The position numbers were made by a program, and so were the translations under genes. 64,000 nt of DNA from DB1 sp049323655 (GTDB lineage Bacteria > Desulfobacterota > Desulfobulbia > Desulfobulbales > SURF-16). This document shows positions 51,172 to 60,205 of this stretch, in pieces. Positions within the stretch are counted from its first letter, which is position 1. Every line of letters starts with the position of its first letter. A model generated the notes under the pieces. It did no database searches. It had not been told where the DNA came from and saw nothing but the letters and a program-made list of their open reading frames with translations. Location of the stretch: contig JBMONO010000051.1 in assembly GCA_049323655.1 (NCBI GenBank), forward strand, positions 71,521 to 135,520, given 5' to 3'.

Positions 51172-52158
51172 TCAGAGTGGCGCCGCCGCGCCGGTGGCAG
51201 CGGGGACAACCCGCGCGGGAAACAGCAGGGGAAAAATCCTGTTGCCGGCCGCCATGGTATTCATGACAACCTTTTCCAGGACGTTTTCTTCACCGTTGCC
51301 GGCAAGGGTGACCAATTGCCAGCACTCCGGATGATCGATGATTTCCTTCATCAATTCAAGATGCTGGGCATGACCGGCCCTGACCGCCCTGACGTGACCG
51401 AGCAGCGAAAAACCGAGCAGGGCCAGATCGCCGATGAGATCAAGTATCTTATGACGGACAAACTCATTGGAAAAACGGAGCCCTTCCGCATTGAGGATGG
51501 CGCCGTGATCGATAACAATGGCGTTGTCCAGCGAGCCGCCGAGGGCCTTGCCGTTGCGGCGCAGATACTCGACCTCGTGCAGGAAACCGAAGGTGCGGGC
51601 CGAGGCGAGTTCCTTGACAAATGTATGGCTGGTGACATCCATGGTAAAGGTCTGCCGGCGAATCAATGGGTGCTCGAATTTGATCTCACCGCTTACCTTA
51701 AAGCCATCGCACGGCTCGATCCGCAGCATGGTCTCACCGTTGCGCAGCTCAAGCGGCCGGGTAATCTTCAGCATCAGCCGTTTCTCTTTCTGCCGTTGCC
51801 GACCGGCCTTGAGCAGCAGATGCACAAAAGGTGAGGCACTGCCGTCCATGATCGGCACCTCGTCGTTATCGAGTTCAACCAGAGCGTTGTCGATGCCGAT
51901 GCCGGCAAGGGCAGCAAGCAGATGCTCGGTGGTGGAGACCTCGGCGCCGTCTTTGGCGATCGTCGTCGCCAGCACGGTATTGCTGACTCGACTCAGCAGC
52001 GCCGGGATAACCACCCTGTCGGCAAGATCGGTGCGTACAAAGCGTATACCGGTATTGGCCGCCGCCGGCTTAACCACCAGCCTGACCGCTTTACCGGAAT
52101 GGAGTCCGATACCGGCAAAGCTGACCTCTTTCTTGATCGTATGCTGCCATATATCCAT
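51172..52158 (-). CDS. lpxC: UDP-3-O-acyl-N-acetylglucosamine deacetylase
   Basis: The 328-residue protein starts MDIWQHTIKKEVSFAGIGLHSG, and has the zinc site STTEHLLAALAG with His, the SLDNAIVID turn, HKILDLIGDLALLG with the second and third zinc ligands and GHVRAVRAGHAQH with the catalytic His. It performs the committed step of lipid A synthesis. The ATG at 52158 has no ribosome site; a GTG three codons upstream (52167) has GGAG at nine bases and could be the true start. The C-terminus is alanine/proline-rich. Confidence 0.96.
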   Translation of the reverse strand: MDIWQHTIKKEVSFAGIGLHSGKAVRLVVKPAAANTGIRFVRTDLADRVVIPALLSRVSNTVLATTIAKDGAEVSTTEHLLAALAGIGIDNALVELDNDEVPIMDGSASPFVHLLLKAGRQRQKEKRLMLKITRPLELRNGETMLRIEPCDGFKVSGEIKFEHPLIRRQTFTMDVTSHTFVKELASARTFGFLHEVEYLRRNGKALGGSLDNAIVIDHGAILNAEGLRFSNEFVRHKILDLIGDLALLGFSLLGHVRAVRAGHAQHLELMKEIIDHPECWQLVTLAGNGEENVLEKVVMNTMAAGNRIFPLLFPARVVPAATGAAAPL

Positions 52159-52462
52159 GAGATTCACAATATTTTGCTCCGCGCCCACAATGCCGATCCC
52201 GAATCGTTCGGACACTGCTGGAGGCACTCCCCGATTGCCCTGAAATGCAAACAACCGGCACGGCATTTTTTAACAGAATAACATCAGTTGCGCCGATGCC
52301 AGAAAACACACAATACACATGCAAAAAAAAAGCCGAAACTCAAGAAAAAAAATAAGATCAAGCATAACAGCCAGTTAATGGGACAAGACCAGTTGCTCAT
52401 TGCAACAGCACGCCCAAAATCGCGTTGCAAAAAAAACACATTATGGTTTTTTTCCCATGAGC
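52159..52462. other. Intergenic stretch lpxC-lpxK, 304 bases, no gene seen
   Basis: A/T-rich on the minus strand with several homopolymer runs (for example 52321-52329 and 52429-52437) that give weak U-rich tails; no complete hairpin terminator or consensus promoter was identified. Short frames only. Confidence 0.45.
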
Positions 52463-53509
52463 TCAGGAGACTGTTGCCAGCCTGGCAAGAACAAAGGCAT
52501 CGAAATCCGCCTCAGGTCGCAGCTCCATGCGGAGGGCATAAAGGGGAAGGGGCAATTGCGCCTCCCGCAGCTTGACGAGATCCTTTTCGGTGGTGATGAG
52601 GCCGTCGCCGGAAAAGCCGGCAAGCTGTTTTTTCAAAAATTCCAGCTCAGGGGCAAGGTAACGGCAATGATCGCGGAAAGCCTGAAACCCCCTGGTCCGC
52701 AGTCCGGCCTGCTCCAGACTGCGCACAAAGGAAGCGGGCTGCGCCAGTCCACAGAAGGCAAAATACGTCATCTCCCGGGCCTGGGCCAGGGACAGCTCTT
52801 CTCCCTGCACATTGATGAGGGAGAGGGGGCGATACTCGGCCGAAAAAATCGGGATACCGGGGAATTTCTTCGTCAATGCCCGGCTGATTGCGGCAAAGCG
52901 CTGCCGGTTGGCATCGTTGACGCCGGTCAGAATAAAGGCGTGGGCACGGGCCAGGGCCGTGAGCGGTTCCCGCATGTCGCCACCGGGGAAGATCCGATTA
53001 TTGCCGAGAAAACTCTCCACCCCGAACAGCACCAGATCGACATCGCGCGCCAAAGGGAGATGTTGAAAGCCGTCGTCGAGGATGACGGAGCGGGCGCCAA
53101 GTCGCTCCACCGCCCAGCGGCCGCCTTCACTCCGTTTTCTACTGGTCAGCACCGGCACCCCGGGAAGATTTTCCGCCATATAATAAGGTTCATCGCCGGC
53201 GGAACGCGCATCAAGCAGAAGTGACACGCCGTCGGAGACCACATTGACCTTTTCCTTTGCCCTGCCGTCGTAGCCGCGACTGACAATGACCGGCGCCCGG
53301 TCGGCCAGCAGACGGGCAAGATGGATGGTCATCGGTGTTTTACCGGTGCCGCCCAGGGTCAGATTGCCGACACTGATCACCGGCACCGACAGCCGCTGCC
53401 GCGGCAGAAGCCCCTTGCCGTACGCCCAGGCCCGCAAAGCCATGGCAAGACCATACAGGGGAGAAAGCGGCCGGCCGACGGCAAACAGCATCTGCAAATG
53501 CTCACTCAT
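52463..53509 (-). CDS. lpxK: Tetraacyldisaccharide 4'-kinase
   Basis: The 348-residue membrane-associated kinase has the Walker A VGNLTLGGTGKTPM near residue 52, SRGYDGRAK, LDDGFQHLPLARDVDLV with the catalytic Asp and a C-terminal TEKDLVKL-type domain. It phosphorylates the 4' position of the lipid A disaccharide. Its start overlaps the end of kdtA by 4 bp. Confidence 0.95.
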   Translation of the reverse strand: MSEHLQMLFAVGRPLSPLYGLAMALRAWAYGKGLLPRQRLSVPVISVGNLTLGGTGKTPMTIHLARLLADRAPVIVSRGYDGRAKEKVNVVSDGVSLLLDARSAGDEPYYMAENLPGVPVLTSRKRSEGGRWAVERLGARSVILDDGFQHLPLARDVDLVLFGVESFLGNNRIFPGGDMREPLTALARAHAFILTGVNDANRQRFAAISRALTKKFPGIPIFSAEYRPLSLINVQGEELSLAQAREMTYFAFCGLAQPASFVRSLEQAGLRTRGFQAFRDHCRYLAPELEFLKKQLAGFSGDGLITTEKDLVKLREAQLPLPLYALRMELRPEADFDAFVLARLATVS

Positions 53510-54780
53510 GAAAGCACCTCCCCGATCAGATCAAGATAGCGATCGTTAACCCCCTGCCGGGCCGTGACAAAGGTGCGGGACATAGCGCCCCGTGCTTTAC
53601 GCAGCCCCTCATCGGCCAGCAGAGGGTCGATCTTCTCCGCCAACTCTTCAGCATCCACCGCCTCTTCGGCGCAGCCCTCCGCCAACATCTCTTCCACCAC
53701 ATCGGCAAAGTCCTCCATGTGGACGCCGAAAAAGACCGGTACTCCGAAAACAGCCGGCTCCAACGGATTATGGCCACCCTCCGCCACCATACTGCCGCCG
53801 ACAAAGGCGACATCAGCGATGGCATAGAGCCCGGCCAGCTCGCCCATGGTATCGAGCACCATGACCTGATTATCCGCCACCATCCCGTTGCTACGGCGGG
53901 AAACGGCCAGACCGTGCCGCCGGACCAGCCGTTCCACCTCATCGGCTCGCTCCACCGCGCGGGGAGCGATGATGAGAAAAAGCGCAGGGAATGTATGCTG
54001 CAACCGCTGAAAAACCGCACAGACGATCTCCTCTTCCCCCGGGTGGGTGCTGCCGGCAATCCAGATGAGCCGATGCGAGCCGATGGCGAAATCCTCTCTG
54101 GCAAAGGAACGCACCGCGGTGGGCAGCACCGCGTCATATTTGAGATTGCCAAGCACCCGCAGACGCTGCCGCTTTACCCCGAGTTCAACCATTCTCGCCA
54201 TGTCCAGCCGGCGCTGGAGAGCAAGGACACGAAAGGAGGCAAACAACGGCAGAAACAATGGCCGCAGCCGCCGGTATCTGGTATAAGATTTCTCGGAGAT
54301 GCGGCCATTGACCAGGACAGCGGGAATCGCCGCCTGCCGCAGTCCATGCAGGAGATTGGGCCAGAAATCAGTCTCGACCAGGACAAAGAGATCAGGCCGG
54401 ATGGCACGGATGAAACGCCGCACCACCGGATAGAGATCCAGGGGAAAGGGAATCAGTCCGTCGATGGGAAAATCGGCAAGCGAGCTGACAAAACGCTCGC
54501 CCGTGGCCGTTGTGCAGGAAAAAAGCAGCGTTGCCCCGGGATAGCGCTGCCGCAAGGCCCGGACCAGGGTGAGGGCTGAGCGGGCCTCGCCCAGGGAAAG
54601 GACATGGATCCAGATGCGCGGCCTGCCGGCGGGCAGCTCAGCCAGATGCCGATCGAGGCCCAGACCGAGTCTTGCCGGCATCCGGGCGCGGTACTTGGCC
54701 CGGCCGACCACCACCAGCAGGATGAGCGGCCAGAGCAGGAGCAGCACGGTCACCTGGACGATATTATAGAAAACAATCAT
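53506..54780 (-). CDS. waaA: Kdo transferase (WaaA/KdtA)
   Basis: The 424-residue GT30 glycosyltransferase has an N-terminal membrane helix (MIVFYNIVQVTVLLLLWPLI), the RPRIWIHVLSLGEARSA donor motif (IHVxSxGE), LIWIAGSTHPGEEE and the GGSMVAEGGHNPLEPAVFGVPVFFG C-terminal half. It adds Kdo residues to lipid IVA. No good ribosome site: the bases before its ATG belong to repeat A6. Translationally coupled to lpxK. Confidence 0.95.
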   Translation of the reverse strand: MIVFYNIVQVTVLLLLWPLILLVVVGRAKYRARMPARLGLGLDRHLAELPAGRPRIWIHVLSLGEARSALTLVRALRQRYPGATLLFSCTTATGERFVSSLADFPIDGLIPFPLDLYPVVRRFIRAIRPDLFVLVETDFWPNLLHGLRQAAIPAVLVNGRISEKSYTRYRRLRPLFLPLFASFRVLALQRRLDMARMVELGVKRQRLRVLGNLKYDAVLPTAVRSFAREDFAIGSHRLIWIAGSTHPGEEEIVCAVFQRLQHTFPALFLIIAPRAVERADEVERLVRRHGLAVSRRSNGMVADNQVMVLDTMGELAGLYAIADVAFVGGSMVAEGGHNPLEPAVFGVPVFFGVHMEDFADVVEEMLAEGCAEEAVDAEELAEKIDPLLADEGLRKARGAMSRTFVTARQGVNDRYLDLIGEVLS

Positions 54781-54908
54781 GATGAACCCGTAAAAAGTCT
54801 TTTTTTACCACTGAAGACACAGGGAAAACATTTTCAATGACAGCCAGAGACCTCCGCGTGCTCCGTGGTCGCAGCGGCTGACTTTCAGTTATTACGAAAC
54901 CATCAATC
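54781..54908. repeat. Family A palindromic repeat (copy A6), diverged
   Basis: GATGAACCCGTAAAAAGTC, a decayed left arm (CCACTGAAGACACAGGG), centre TTTTCAATGACAGCC, right arm GTGCTCCGTGGTCGC and end TTATTACGAAACCATC. It begins directly after the kdtA start codon and fills the divergent gap to rsmE. Confidence 0.75.
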
Positions 54909-54971
54909 ATAACCGACAACATCTTTTCCGCCCGGGAACCCAGGCGTCTCTTTCTTGCCTGCATCACATCC

Positions 54972-55706
54972 ATGAACATCATCCTGCTTGACCAAAGCGA
55001 AATCTGCGACAACCGGGCGGTGCTGCACGACCGGCGCAGCGAGCACATCCGCCGGGTGCTGGGGGCCAGGGTCGGCGACCGCCTGCGCACCGGTATTATC
55101 AACGGCCCGCGCGGTTTCGCCACCGTGGTCGCCATCCGAGGCGAGACGGTGGAACTCGCCACCAGCCATGACGGGCCGCCGCCGGCCCGACCCGCTACCG
55201 ATCTTCTCCTCGCTCTGCCCCGGCCTATCATGCTGAAACGGGTTCTTTCCCAGGCCGCCACCCTGGGGGTGGGACGAATTTTTCTGATCAACGCCCGCCG
55301 GGTGGAAAAGAGTTTCTTTTCCGCCTCCCTGTTGCGTAAGGAAAATCTGCACCAACAGATGCTGCTCGGCCTCGAACAGGCGGGCGACACCCTGGTGCCG
55401 GATCTCTCCATTCATGCCCGCTTTCGTCCCTTTGCCGAGGACGAGCTGCCCGGCCTTCTCCGGGACTGCCCGGTGCGGCTGCTCGCCCATCCCGGCCCCT
55501 ACCCCTTTCTTCCCAAGGCGATCGACCTGCCCCTGCTGGGCAAAACCGTGCTCGCCGTCGGACCGGAGGGCGGCTGGGTCGATTTCGAGGTAACCACCCT
55601 GCAACAGGCCGGCTTCATCCCTTTTTCACTGGGGCCGCGTATTCTCCGAGTTGATGCGGCGGTACCCGCCCTGCTCTCCCAGATCGACCTGCTGCGCCAG
55701 CTCTGA
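54972..55706 (+). CDS. rsmE: 16S rRNA m3U1498 methyltransferase RsmE
   Basis: The 244-residue SPOUT methyltransferase has the PUA-like N domain (HDRRSEHIRRVLGARVGDRL) and the trefoil-knot motif AVGPEGGWVDFEV with LGPRILRVDAAVPALL at the C-terminus. It methylates U1498 of 16S rRNA with SAM. No strong ribosome site. Its TGA directly abuts the stop codon of convergent murJ (55706/55707) with no terminator between. Confidence 0.95.
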   Translation: MNIILLDQSEICDNRAVLHDRRSEHIRRVLGARVGDRLRTGIINGPRGFATVVAIRGETVELATSHDGPPPARPATDLLLALPRPIMLKRVLSQAATLGVGRIFLINARRVEKSFFSASLLRKENLHQQMLLGLEQAGDTLVPDLSIHARFRPFAEDELPGLLRDCPVRLLAHPGPYPFLPKAIDLPLLGKTVLAVGPEGGWVDFEVTTLQQAGFIPFSLGPRILRVDAAVPALLSQIDLLRQL

Positions 55707-57302
55707 TCAGTCCCGCCCCAGGCGCTGCCGCACCTTGTCCACCACCAGACTCAGCTCTTTGAGGCGAAGCAGATAGAGAACCCCGCCATAAACCGCGGCA
55801 GCGCTTGCTATATACACCAGAACAGCGCCGATTTGCAGCAAAATCGAGGCGGCAACCCATTTCCGCCCAACAAACAAAACCACCTGAAGCCAACCGGCCA
55901 TGACCAGCGAACCGATAAGCACCTTGCCGATCCCCTCAAACAGATAGGAAAGGGAATAGCCGGAGAGTTTGCGGTAGAGCACGACGGCCAGGAAGAGAAA
56001 GTTGCAGATCATGGCGGCCGAGGTGGAAAGAGCAATGGCCCGGTGCTGAAAGAGGTCGATGAAAGAGGAAACAAAGAGCAGATTGGCCCCGACCGCGAGG
56101 AAACTGGCTATGACGGGCAGCCTGGTGTCGTCGAGGGCGAAGAAGACCGGCACCATAATTTTGACCGCCGAATAAGCAAAGAGACCGACCGCATAAAAAC
56201 GGAGAGCCTCGGCGGTCTGCACCGTGTCGATGACACTGAAGGCACCGTACTGGAAGATGATGCGGATGATCTGCTCGGAGAGCAGCCACAGGCCGAAACT
56301 GGCCGGAATGGTGAGACAAAAGGCCATGGTCAGCGACGAGGTCAAGGTCTCACGGATCTTGTCGATATCTTTCGCCGCTGCATAGCGGGAAATGACCGGC
56401 AGTGCGGCAATGGAGATGGCGACGCCGAAAACGCCGATGGGCAACTGCACGAGCCGGAAGGCGTAATTGAGCCAGGAGACGCTGCCTTCGACACAGGACG
56501 AGGCAAAACGGGTGTTGATAAAGATATTGAGCTGGGTGGCGGACAGACCGATCACCGCCGGAATCATCAGCCGCACAATACGTCGCAAACCAGGATCACG
56601 AAGATCGAGCCGGGGTCTGAGGCGAAAGCCGACCTGCCAGAGGGCGGGCAGTTGGCCGCCCAGTTGCAGCAGACCACCGATCAGGGTGCCGATGGCCATG
56701 CCCATGATGGCCGGATAACCGAAGCGGGGCAGGATCAGGGCCAGGCTGATGCCACCGACCAAAGAGCCGATATTGAAAAAACTCGAGGCCATGGCCGGAA
56801 TGAAAAATCGGCCCTTACTGTTGAGCATGCCCATCACCACCGCCGACAGGGAAATGAAGAGCAGAAAGGGAAACATCATCACCGTCAGCTGCCGGGTCAA
56901 ATCCACCTTGCCCGGCACCTGCACAAACTCGGCGTCCACCAGCAATCGCACCAGGGGTTCGGCCCAGATCATACCGGCAAGAGTGACGAGGCTGAGCAGG
57001 ACGGCGAAAAAGGCCAGGACGTTGTTGGCAAGCTGCCAGGTTGCCTTTTCACCCCGGTTGGCGTCGTAATCGGCGAAGACCGCGACAAAGGCCGCGCTCA
57101 GCGCCCCTTCGCCAAACAGATCGCGCAGCAGATTGGGAATACGGAAGGCGACGACAAAGGCGTCATAGGCGTAGCCCGCACCAAAGAGAAAGGCGAAGGC
57201 CTGCTCCCTGGCCAGGCCCAGCACCCGGCTGCACATGACGGCAATGGATACCGTGCCGGCGGAGCGGGCGATCCTGCCCGTATCACTGGAGGCCTTTTTC
57301 AT
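55707..57302 (-). CDS. murJ: Lipid II flippase MurJ
   Basis: The 531-residue MOP-superfamily protein has about fourteen membrane helices; it starts MKKASSDTGRIARSAGTVS and has SRVLGLAREQAFAFLFG, AFRIPNLLRDLFGEGALSAAF, and the RxxG-type SVSWLNYAFRLVQLPIGVFGVA in helices 7-8. It flips lipid II across the inner membrane. ATG 57302 with AGGTGCA is used over an in-frame start at 57335. Confidence 0.95.
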   Translation of the reverse strand: MKKASSDTGRIARSAGTVSIAVMCSRVLGLAREQAFAFLFGAGYAYDAFVVAFRIPNLLRDLFGEGALSAAFVAVFADYDANRGEKATWQLANNVLAFFAVLLSLVTLAGMIWAEPLVRLLVDAEFVQVPGKVDLTRQLTVMMFPFLLFISLSAVVMGMLNSKGRFFIPAMASSFFNIGSLVGGISLALILPRFGYPAIMGMAIGTLIGGLLQLGGQLPALWQVGFRLRPRLDLRDPGLRRIVRLMIPAVIGLSATQLNIFINTRFASSCVEGSVSWLNYAFRLVQLPIGVFGVAISIAALPVISRYAAAKDIDKIRETLTSSLTMAFCLTIPASFGLWLLSEQIIRIIFQYGAFSVIDTVQTAEALRFYAVGLFAYSAVKIMVPVFFALDDTRLPVIASFLAVGANLLFVSSFIDLFQHRAIALSTSAAMICNFLFLAVVLYRKLSGYSLSYLFEGIGKVLIGSLVMAGWLQVVLFVGRKWVAASILLQIGAVLVYIASAAAVYGGVLYLLRLKELSLVVDKVRQRLGRD

Positions 57303-57352
57303 TGCACCTAGTCCTCGGCAAGGCACAGCAACCAATCCACACTCATCATCTC

Positions 57353-57958
57353 CTATCTTCTCCGGCGAGGAATGAGCATGGGCACCCGGCGGCGATACTC
57401 CTCGTAATCAGCGCCGAATTGCGCCAGCAGCTTTTTTTCCTCAAGACAGGCGCCAATGATCAGATATGCGCTCATCACCAGCTTTGTCGCCAGGGAAACA
57501 TCGGTAAGCGGACCGGCGGCCCAGACCAGGGCGATGCCGCCCGAATACCAGGGATGTCGGACCCCGCCCCGTTCATCGGCGGCAAAGACCGGCGCCCGCA
57601 TCTGCCGACCGGCGTAATAGTCGGCAACCTGGCTGATACCGAGAAAATAACGGAGATCATAGCGACGCCAGCCGACTTGGGCCATAAATCCGGCATAGAC
57701 CAGCAGGGCGGCTTGGAACAGACGCCACCAGCCGTGCCAAGAAAAGAGAATATCCTGTTTCAGGGAAAAATGCCAGATGACAAGTAATGTCAGGGTAAGC
57801 AGACTGAACAGGGTATAGCTGATCCGATACCAGGCAAAGCGGCGGCCGAGCAGCACCCGGACCCTTATCGTCCAGCCGGAACTGATCAGCAGGCTGTGAA
57901 GACAACACCATGCGGCCCAGACCAGGGCGCTCTGCAGGGGAGATGGAACCAGACTCAT
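57353..57958 (-). CDS. Isoprenylcysteine carboxyl methyltransferase-like membrane protein
   Basis: The 201-residue protein has about five membrane helices and the C-terminal signature GGVRHPWYSGGIALVWA...EEKKLLAQFGADYEEYRRRVP-type pattern (RHPxYxG and EExxLxxxFGxxYxxYxxxVP) of the ICMT/PEMT/NnrU fold. These use SAM to methylate lipids or isoprenoid-like substrates; the bacterial role is unknown. It lies 50 bases upstream of murJ on the same strand. Confidence 0.82.
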   Translation of the reverse strand: MSLVPSPLQSALVWAAWCCLHSLLISSGWTIRVRVLLGRRFAWYRISYTLFSLLTLTLLVIWHFSLKQDILFSWHGWWRLFQAALLVYAGFMAQVGWRRYDLRYFLGISQVADYYAGRQMRAPVFAADERGGVRHPWYSGGIALVWAAGPLTDVSLATKLVMSAYLIIGACLEEKKLLAQFGADYEEYRRRVPMLIPRRRR

Positions 57959-58005
57959 CGCCGATTATTCGTTATGTCAGAGAATGCAGGTCACGACAGA
58001 ACAAT

Positions 58006-58039
58006 AAAAAAAGGGAGTCCGCAACCACCAGGACTCCCC
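58006..58039 (-). terminator. Rho-independent terminator of ilvC
   Basis: On the minus strand GGGAGTCC (58038-58031) pairs with GGACTCCC (58020-58013), followed by TTTTTTTATTG. The hairpin starts 26 bases after the ilvC stop codon. Confidence 0.9.
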
Positions 58040-58064
58040 AGAAAAGAACACCAGAGGCCAGACA

Positions 58065-59537
58065 TCAGATAATCGGCTTCATCGCCCCCATATAGGACCG
58101 CAGCTCTTCACCGATCATCTCCACCCCGGTGTAGCGGATCGACTCGTTGGCACGGATCAGGGCGATATTGTCAACCCCGTTGTCCTTGACCGCAAGGCCC
58201 CGGCCGATAACATCGGTGTCGATCTTCTTCATGAAATCGGCAAGCAGCGGCAGGGCCGACTGGGTAAAGAGATAACAGCCGTACTCGGCAGTGTCGGAGA
58301 TGACCACGTTCATCTCATAGAGCTTCTTGCGGGCAATGGTGTTGGCAATGAGCGGCACCTCGTGCAGCGACTCGTAGTAAGCCGACTCTTCCTTGATGCC
58401 GGCCGAAACCATGGTGTCGAAGGCCAGTTCGACACCGGCCTTGACCATGGCGACCATGAGAATGCCGTGGTCGAAGTATTCCTGCTCCGGGATGGCCGCC
58501 GCCTGACTGACCGCCTTCTCGAAGGCGGTTTCGGCCGTTTCCGCCCGCCACTTGAGGAGATTGGCGTCGTTGTTGCCCCAGTCGAGCATCATGGTACGGG
58601 AAAATTCGCCGGACATGATGTCATCCATGTGCTTCTCAAAAAGCGGCTGCAAAAGCTCCTTCAGCTCCTCGGAGAGGGCCACCGCCTTGAGTTTGGCGGG
58701 ATTGGACAGTCGATCCATCATGTTGGTAATACCGCCGTGCTTCAGGGCCTCGGTGACGGTTTCCCAACCGTACTGGACAAGTTTCGAGGCATAGCCGGCA
58801 TCGACACCCTTTTCGATCATCTTGTCATAGCAGAGCAGCGAGCCAACCTGAAGCATGCCGCAGAGAATGGTCTGCTCGCCCATCAGGTCGGATTTGACCT
58901 CGGCGACAAAGGAGGATTGGAGAACACCGGCCCGGTCGGCGCCGGTGCCGCAGGCATAGGCCTTGGCGATCTCCCAGCCCTCGCCCTTCGGGTCGTTTTC
59001 CCGATGCACGGCAATGAGGGTCGGCACCCCGAAGCCGCGCTTGTACTCCTCCCGCACCTCGGTGCCCGGAGATTTGGGGGCAACCATGATGACGGTGAGA
59101 TCCTTGCGAATCTGCATGCCTTCTTCGACGATATTGAAGCCGTGGGAATAGGAGAGGCAGGCGCCCTTCTTCATCAGCGGCATGATGGTGGTAATCACCC
59201 CGGTGTGCTGCTTGTCCGGAGTCAGGTTGATGACCAGATCAGCACCTGGAATGAGCTCCTGGAAAGTACCGACGGTAAAGCCGTTTTCCGTGGCGTTCTG
59301 CCAGGATTTACGCTTCTCGGCAATGGCCGATTCGCGCAGGGCGTAGGAAACATCGAGTCCGCTGTCGCGCAGGTTAAGGCCCTGATGGAGCCCCTGGGCG
59401 CCGCAGCCGACAATGACGATCTTTTTGCCCTTGAGGGCCTCGACACCGTTGAATTCCGAGGCGTCCATAAAACGGCATTGCCCCAGCTCTTCCAGCTGAA
59501 TCCGCAGGGGCAGGGTGTTGAAATAGTTCTGACCCAT
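58065..59537 (-). CDS. ilvC: Ketol-acid reductoisomerase, long class II form
   Basis: The 490-residue protein starts MGQNYFNTLPLRIQLEELGQC, and has the Rossmann motif VGCGAQGLHQGLNLRDSG, LTPDKQH, the MVAPKSPGTEVREEY segment and a duplicated C-terminal knotted domain (AEVKSDLMGEQTILCGML, then AFDTMVSAGIKEESAYYES). It makes 2,3-dihydroxy-isovalerate in branched-chain amino acid synthesis with NADPH. The length is that of the enterobacterial long form rather than the ~330-residue class I form. AAGGAGA precedes the ATG. Confidence 0.97.
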   Translation of the reverse strand: MGQNYFNTLPLRIQLEELGQCRFMDASEFNGVEALKGKKIVIVGCGAQGLHQGLNLRDSGLDVSYALRESAIAEKRKSWQNATENGFTVGTFQELIPGADLVINLTPDKQHTGVITTIMPLMKKGACLSYSHGFNIVEEGMQIRKDLTVIMVAPKSPGTEVREEYKRGFGVPTLIAVHRENDPKGEGWEIAKAYACGTGADRAGVLQSSFVAEVKSDLMGEQTILCGMLQVGSLLCYDKMIEKGVDAGYASKLVQYGWETVTEALKHGGITNMMDRLSNPAKLKAVALSEELKELLQPLFEKHMDDIMSGEFSRTMMLDWGNNDANLLKWRAETAETAFEKAVSQAAAIPEQEYFDHGILMVAMVKAGVELAFDTMVSAGIKEESAYYESLHEVPLIANTIARKKLYEMNVVISDTAEYGCYLFTQSALPLLADFMKKIDTDVIGRGLAVKDNGVDNIALIRANESIRYTGVEMIGEELRSYMGAMKPII

Positions 59538-59562
59538 GATCTGTTCTCCTTGCTAAAAAAAA

Positions 59563-59662
59563 TGATGGTCTCGTAAAACCCGCAAACCATGGCAGGCGGG
59601 AAAGTGAAAACAACGAGCAGCACAACATGGCCCGTCGGAATCGTAAACCCACGATTCCGACA
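59563..59662. repeat. Family B palindromic repeat (copy B4), inverted
   Basis: GATGGTCTCGTAAAACCCGC, CAGGCGGGAAAGTGAAAACA, then GTCGGAATCGTAAACCCACG paired inside with ACGATTCCG. It runs in the opposite direction to B1-B3 and sits 25 bases upstream of the ilvC start. The rest of the gap to 59932 shows no gene. Confidence 0.85.
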
Positions 59663-59932
59663 AAATATTCTTCAGGTTATGAGTATTATGATTGCCGTGC
59701 AGCCGCATTTCCGGACCGGTGGCGCTGAGCGGCGAACCGTCAACCGGAGGATTGGCGCAGTCTTCCGGACATGGCGGGAGTGATGATACTGCCAAAGCCT
59801 GCAGCCCGCCACCAGGAAGAGTTTTCACCAAAATAGCATTATTTTTTCCTGCGTAAAGTGATTTATCACCAGGAAAGGCCGAAAACCGCCGGGGCACTCC
59901 CCCGCCACGGCCGCGGACGCGATCCGCCCAGG

Positions 59933-60205
59933 CTATCGTCGCGAACGGAAACGGGACTTCTGCTTGCGTTGCTCGGCCTGATTCACCTTGATTTCCCGCC
60001 CTTTCAGCATGGTCTTATTCAGAGCCTTGATCGCCATATCCGCCTCGGAATTGTTCGGCATGTCGACAAAACCGAAGCCTTTTGACTGACCGGAGAATTT
60101 ATCCTTGATCAGGCTCAGGCTGGCGATCTCGCCGAATTTTGCAAAAATTTCCCGCAATTCTTCTTCGGTAACATTATAGGGGAGCTGCCCGACGTAAATG
60201 TTCAT
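59933..60205 (-). CDS. RNA-binding protein with a single RRM
   Basis: The 90-residue protein has the RRM motifs RNP2 (IYVGQLPYNV) and RNP1 (KGFGFVDMP) in a complete RRM fold and a short basic tail (KQKSRFRSRR). Such proteins bind RNA and are typical of cyanobacteria and delta-proteobacteria, often induced by cold. GGAGG before the ATG at 60205 fixes the start; the frame continues upstream to 60271 without a signal. Confidence 0.92.
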   Translation of the reverse strand: MNIYVGQLPYNVTEEELREIFAKFGEIASLSLIKDKFSGQSKGFGFVDMPNNSEADMAIKALNKTMLKGREIKVNQAEQRKQKSRFRSRR

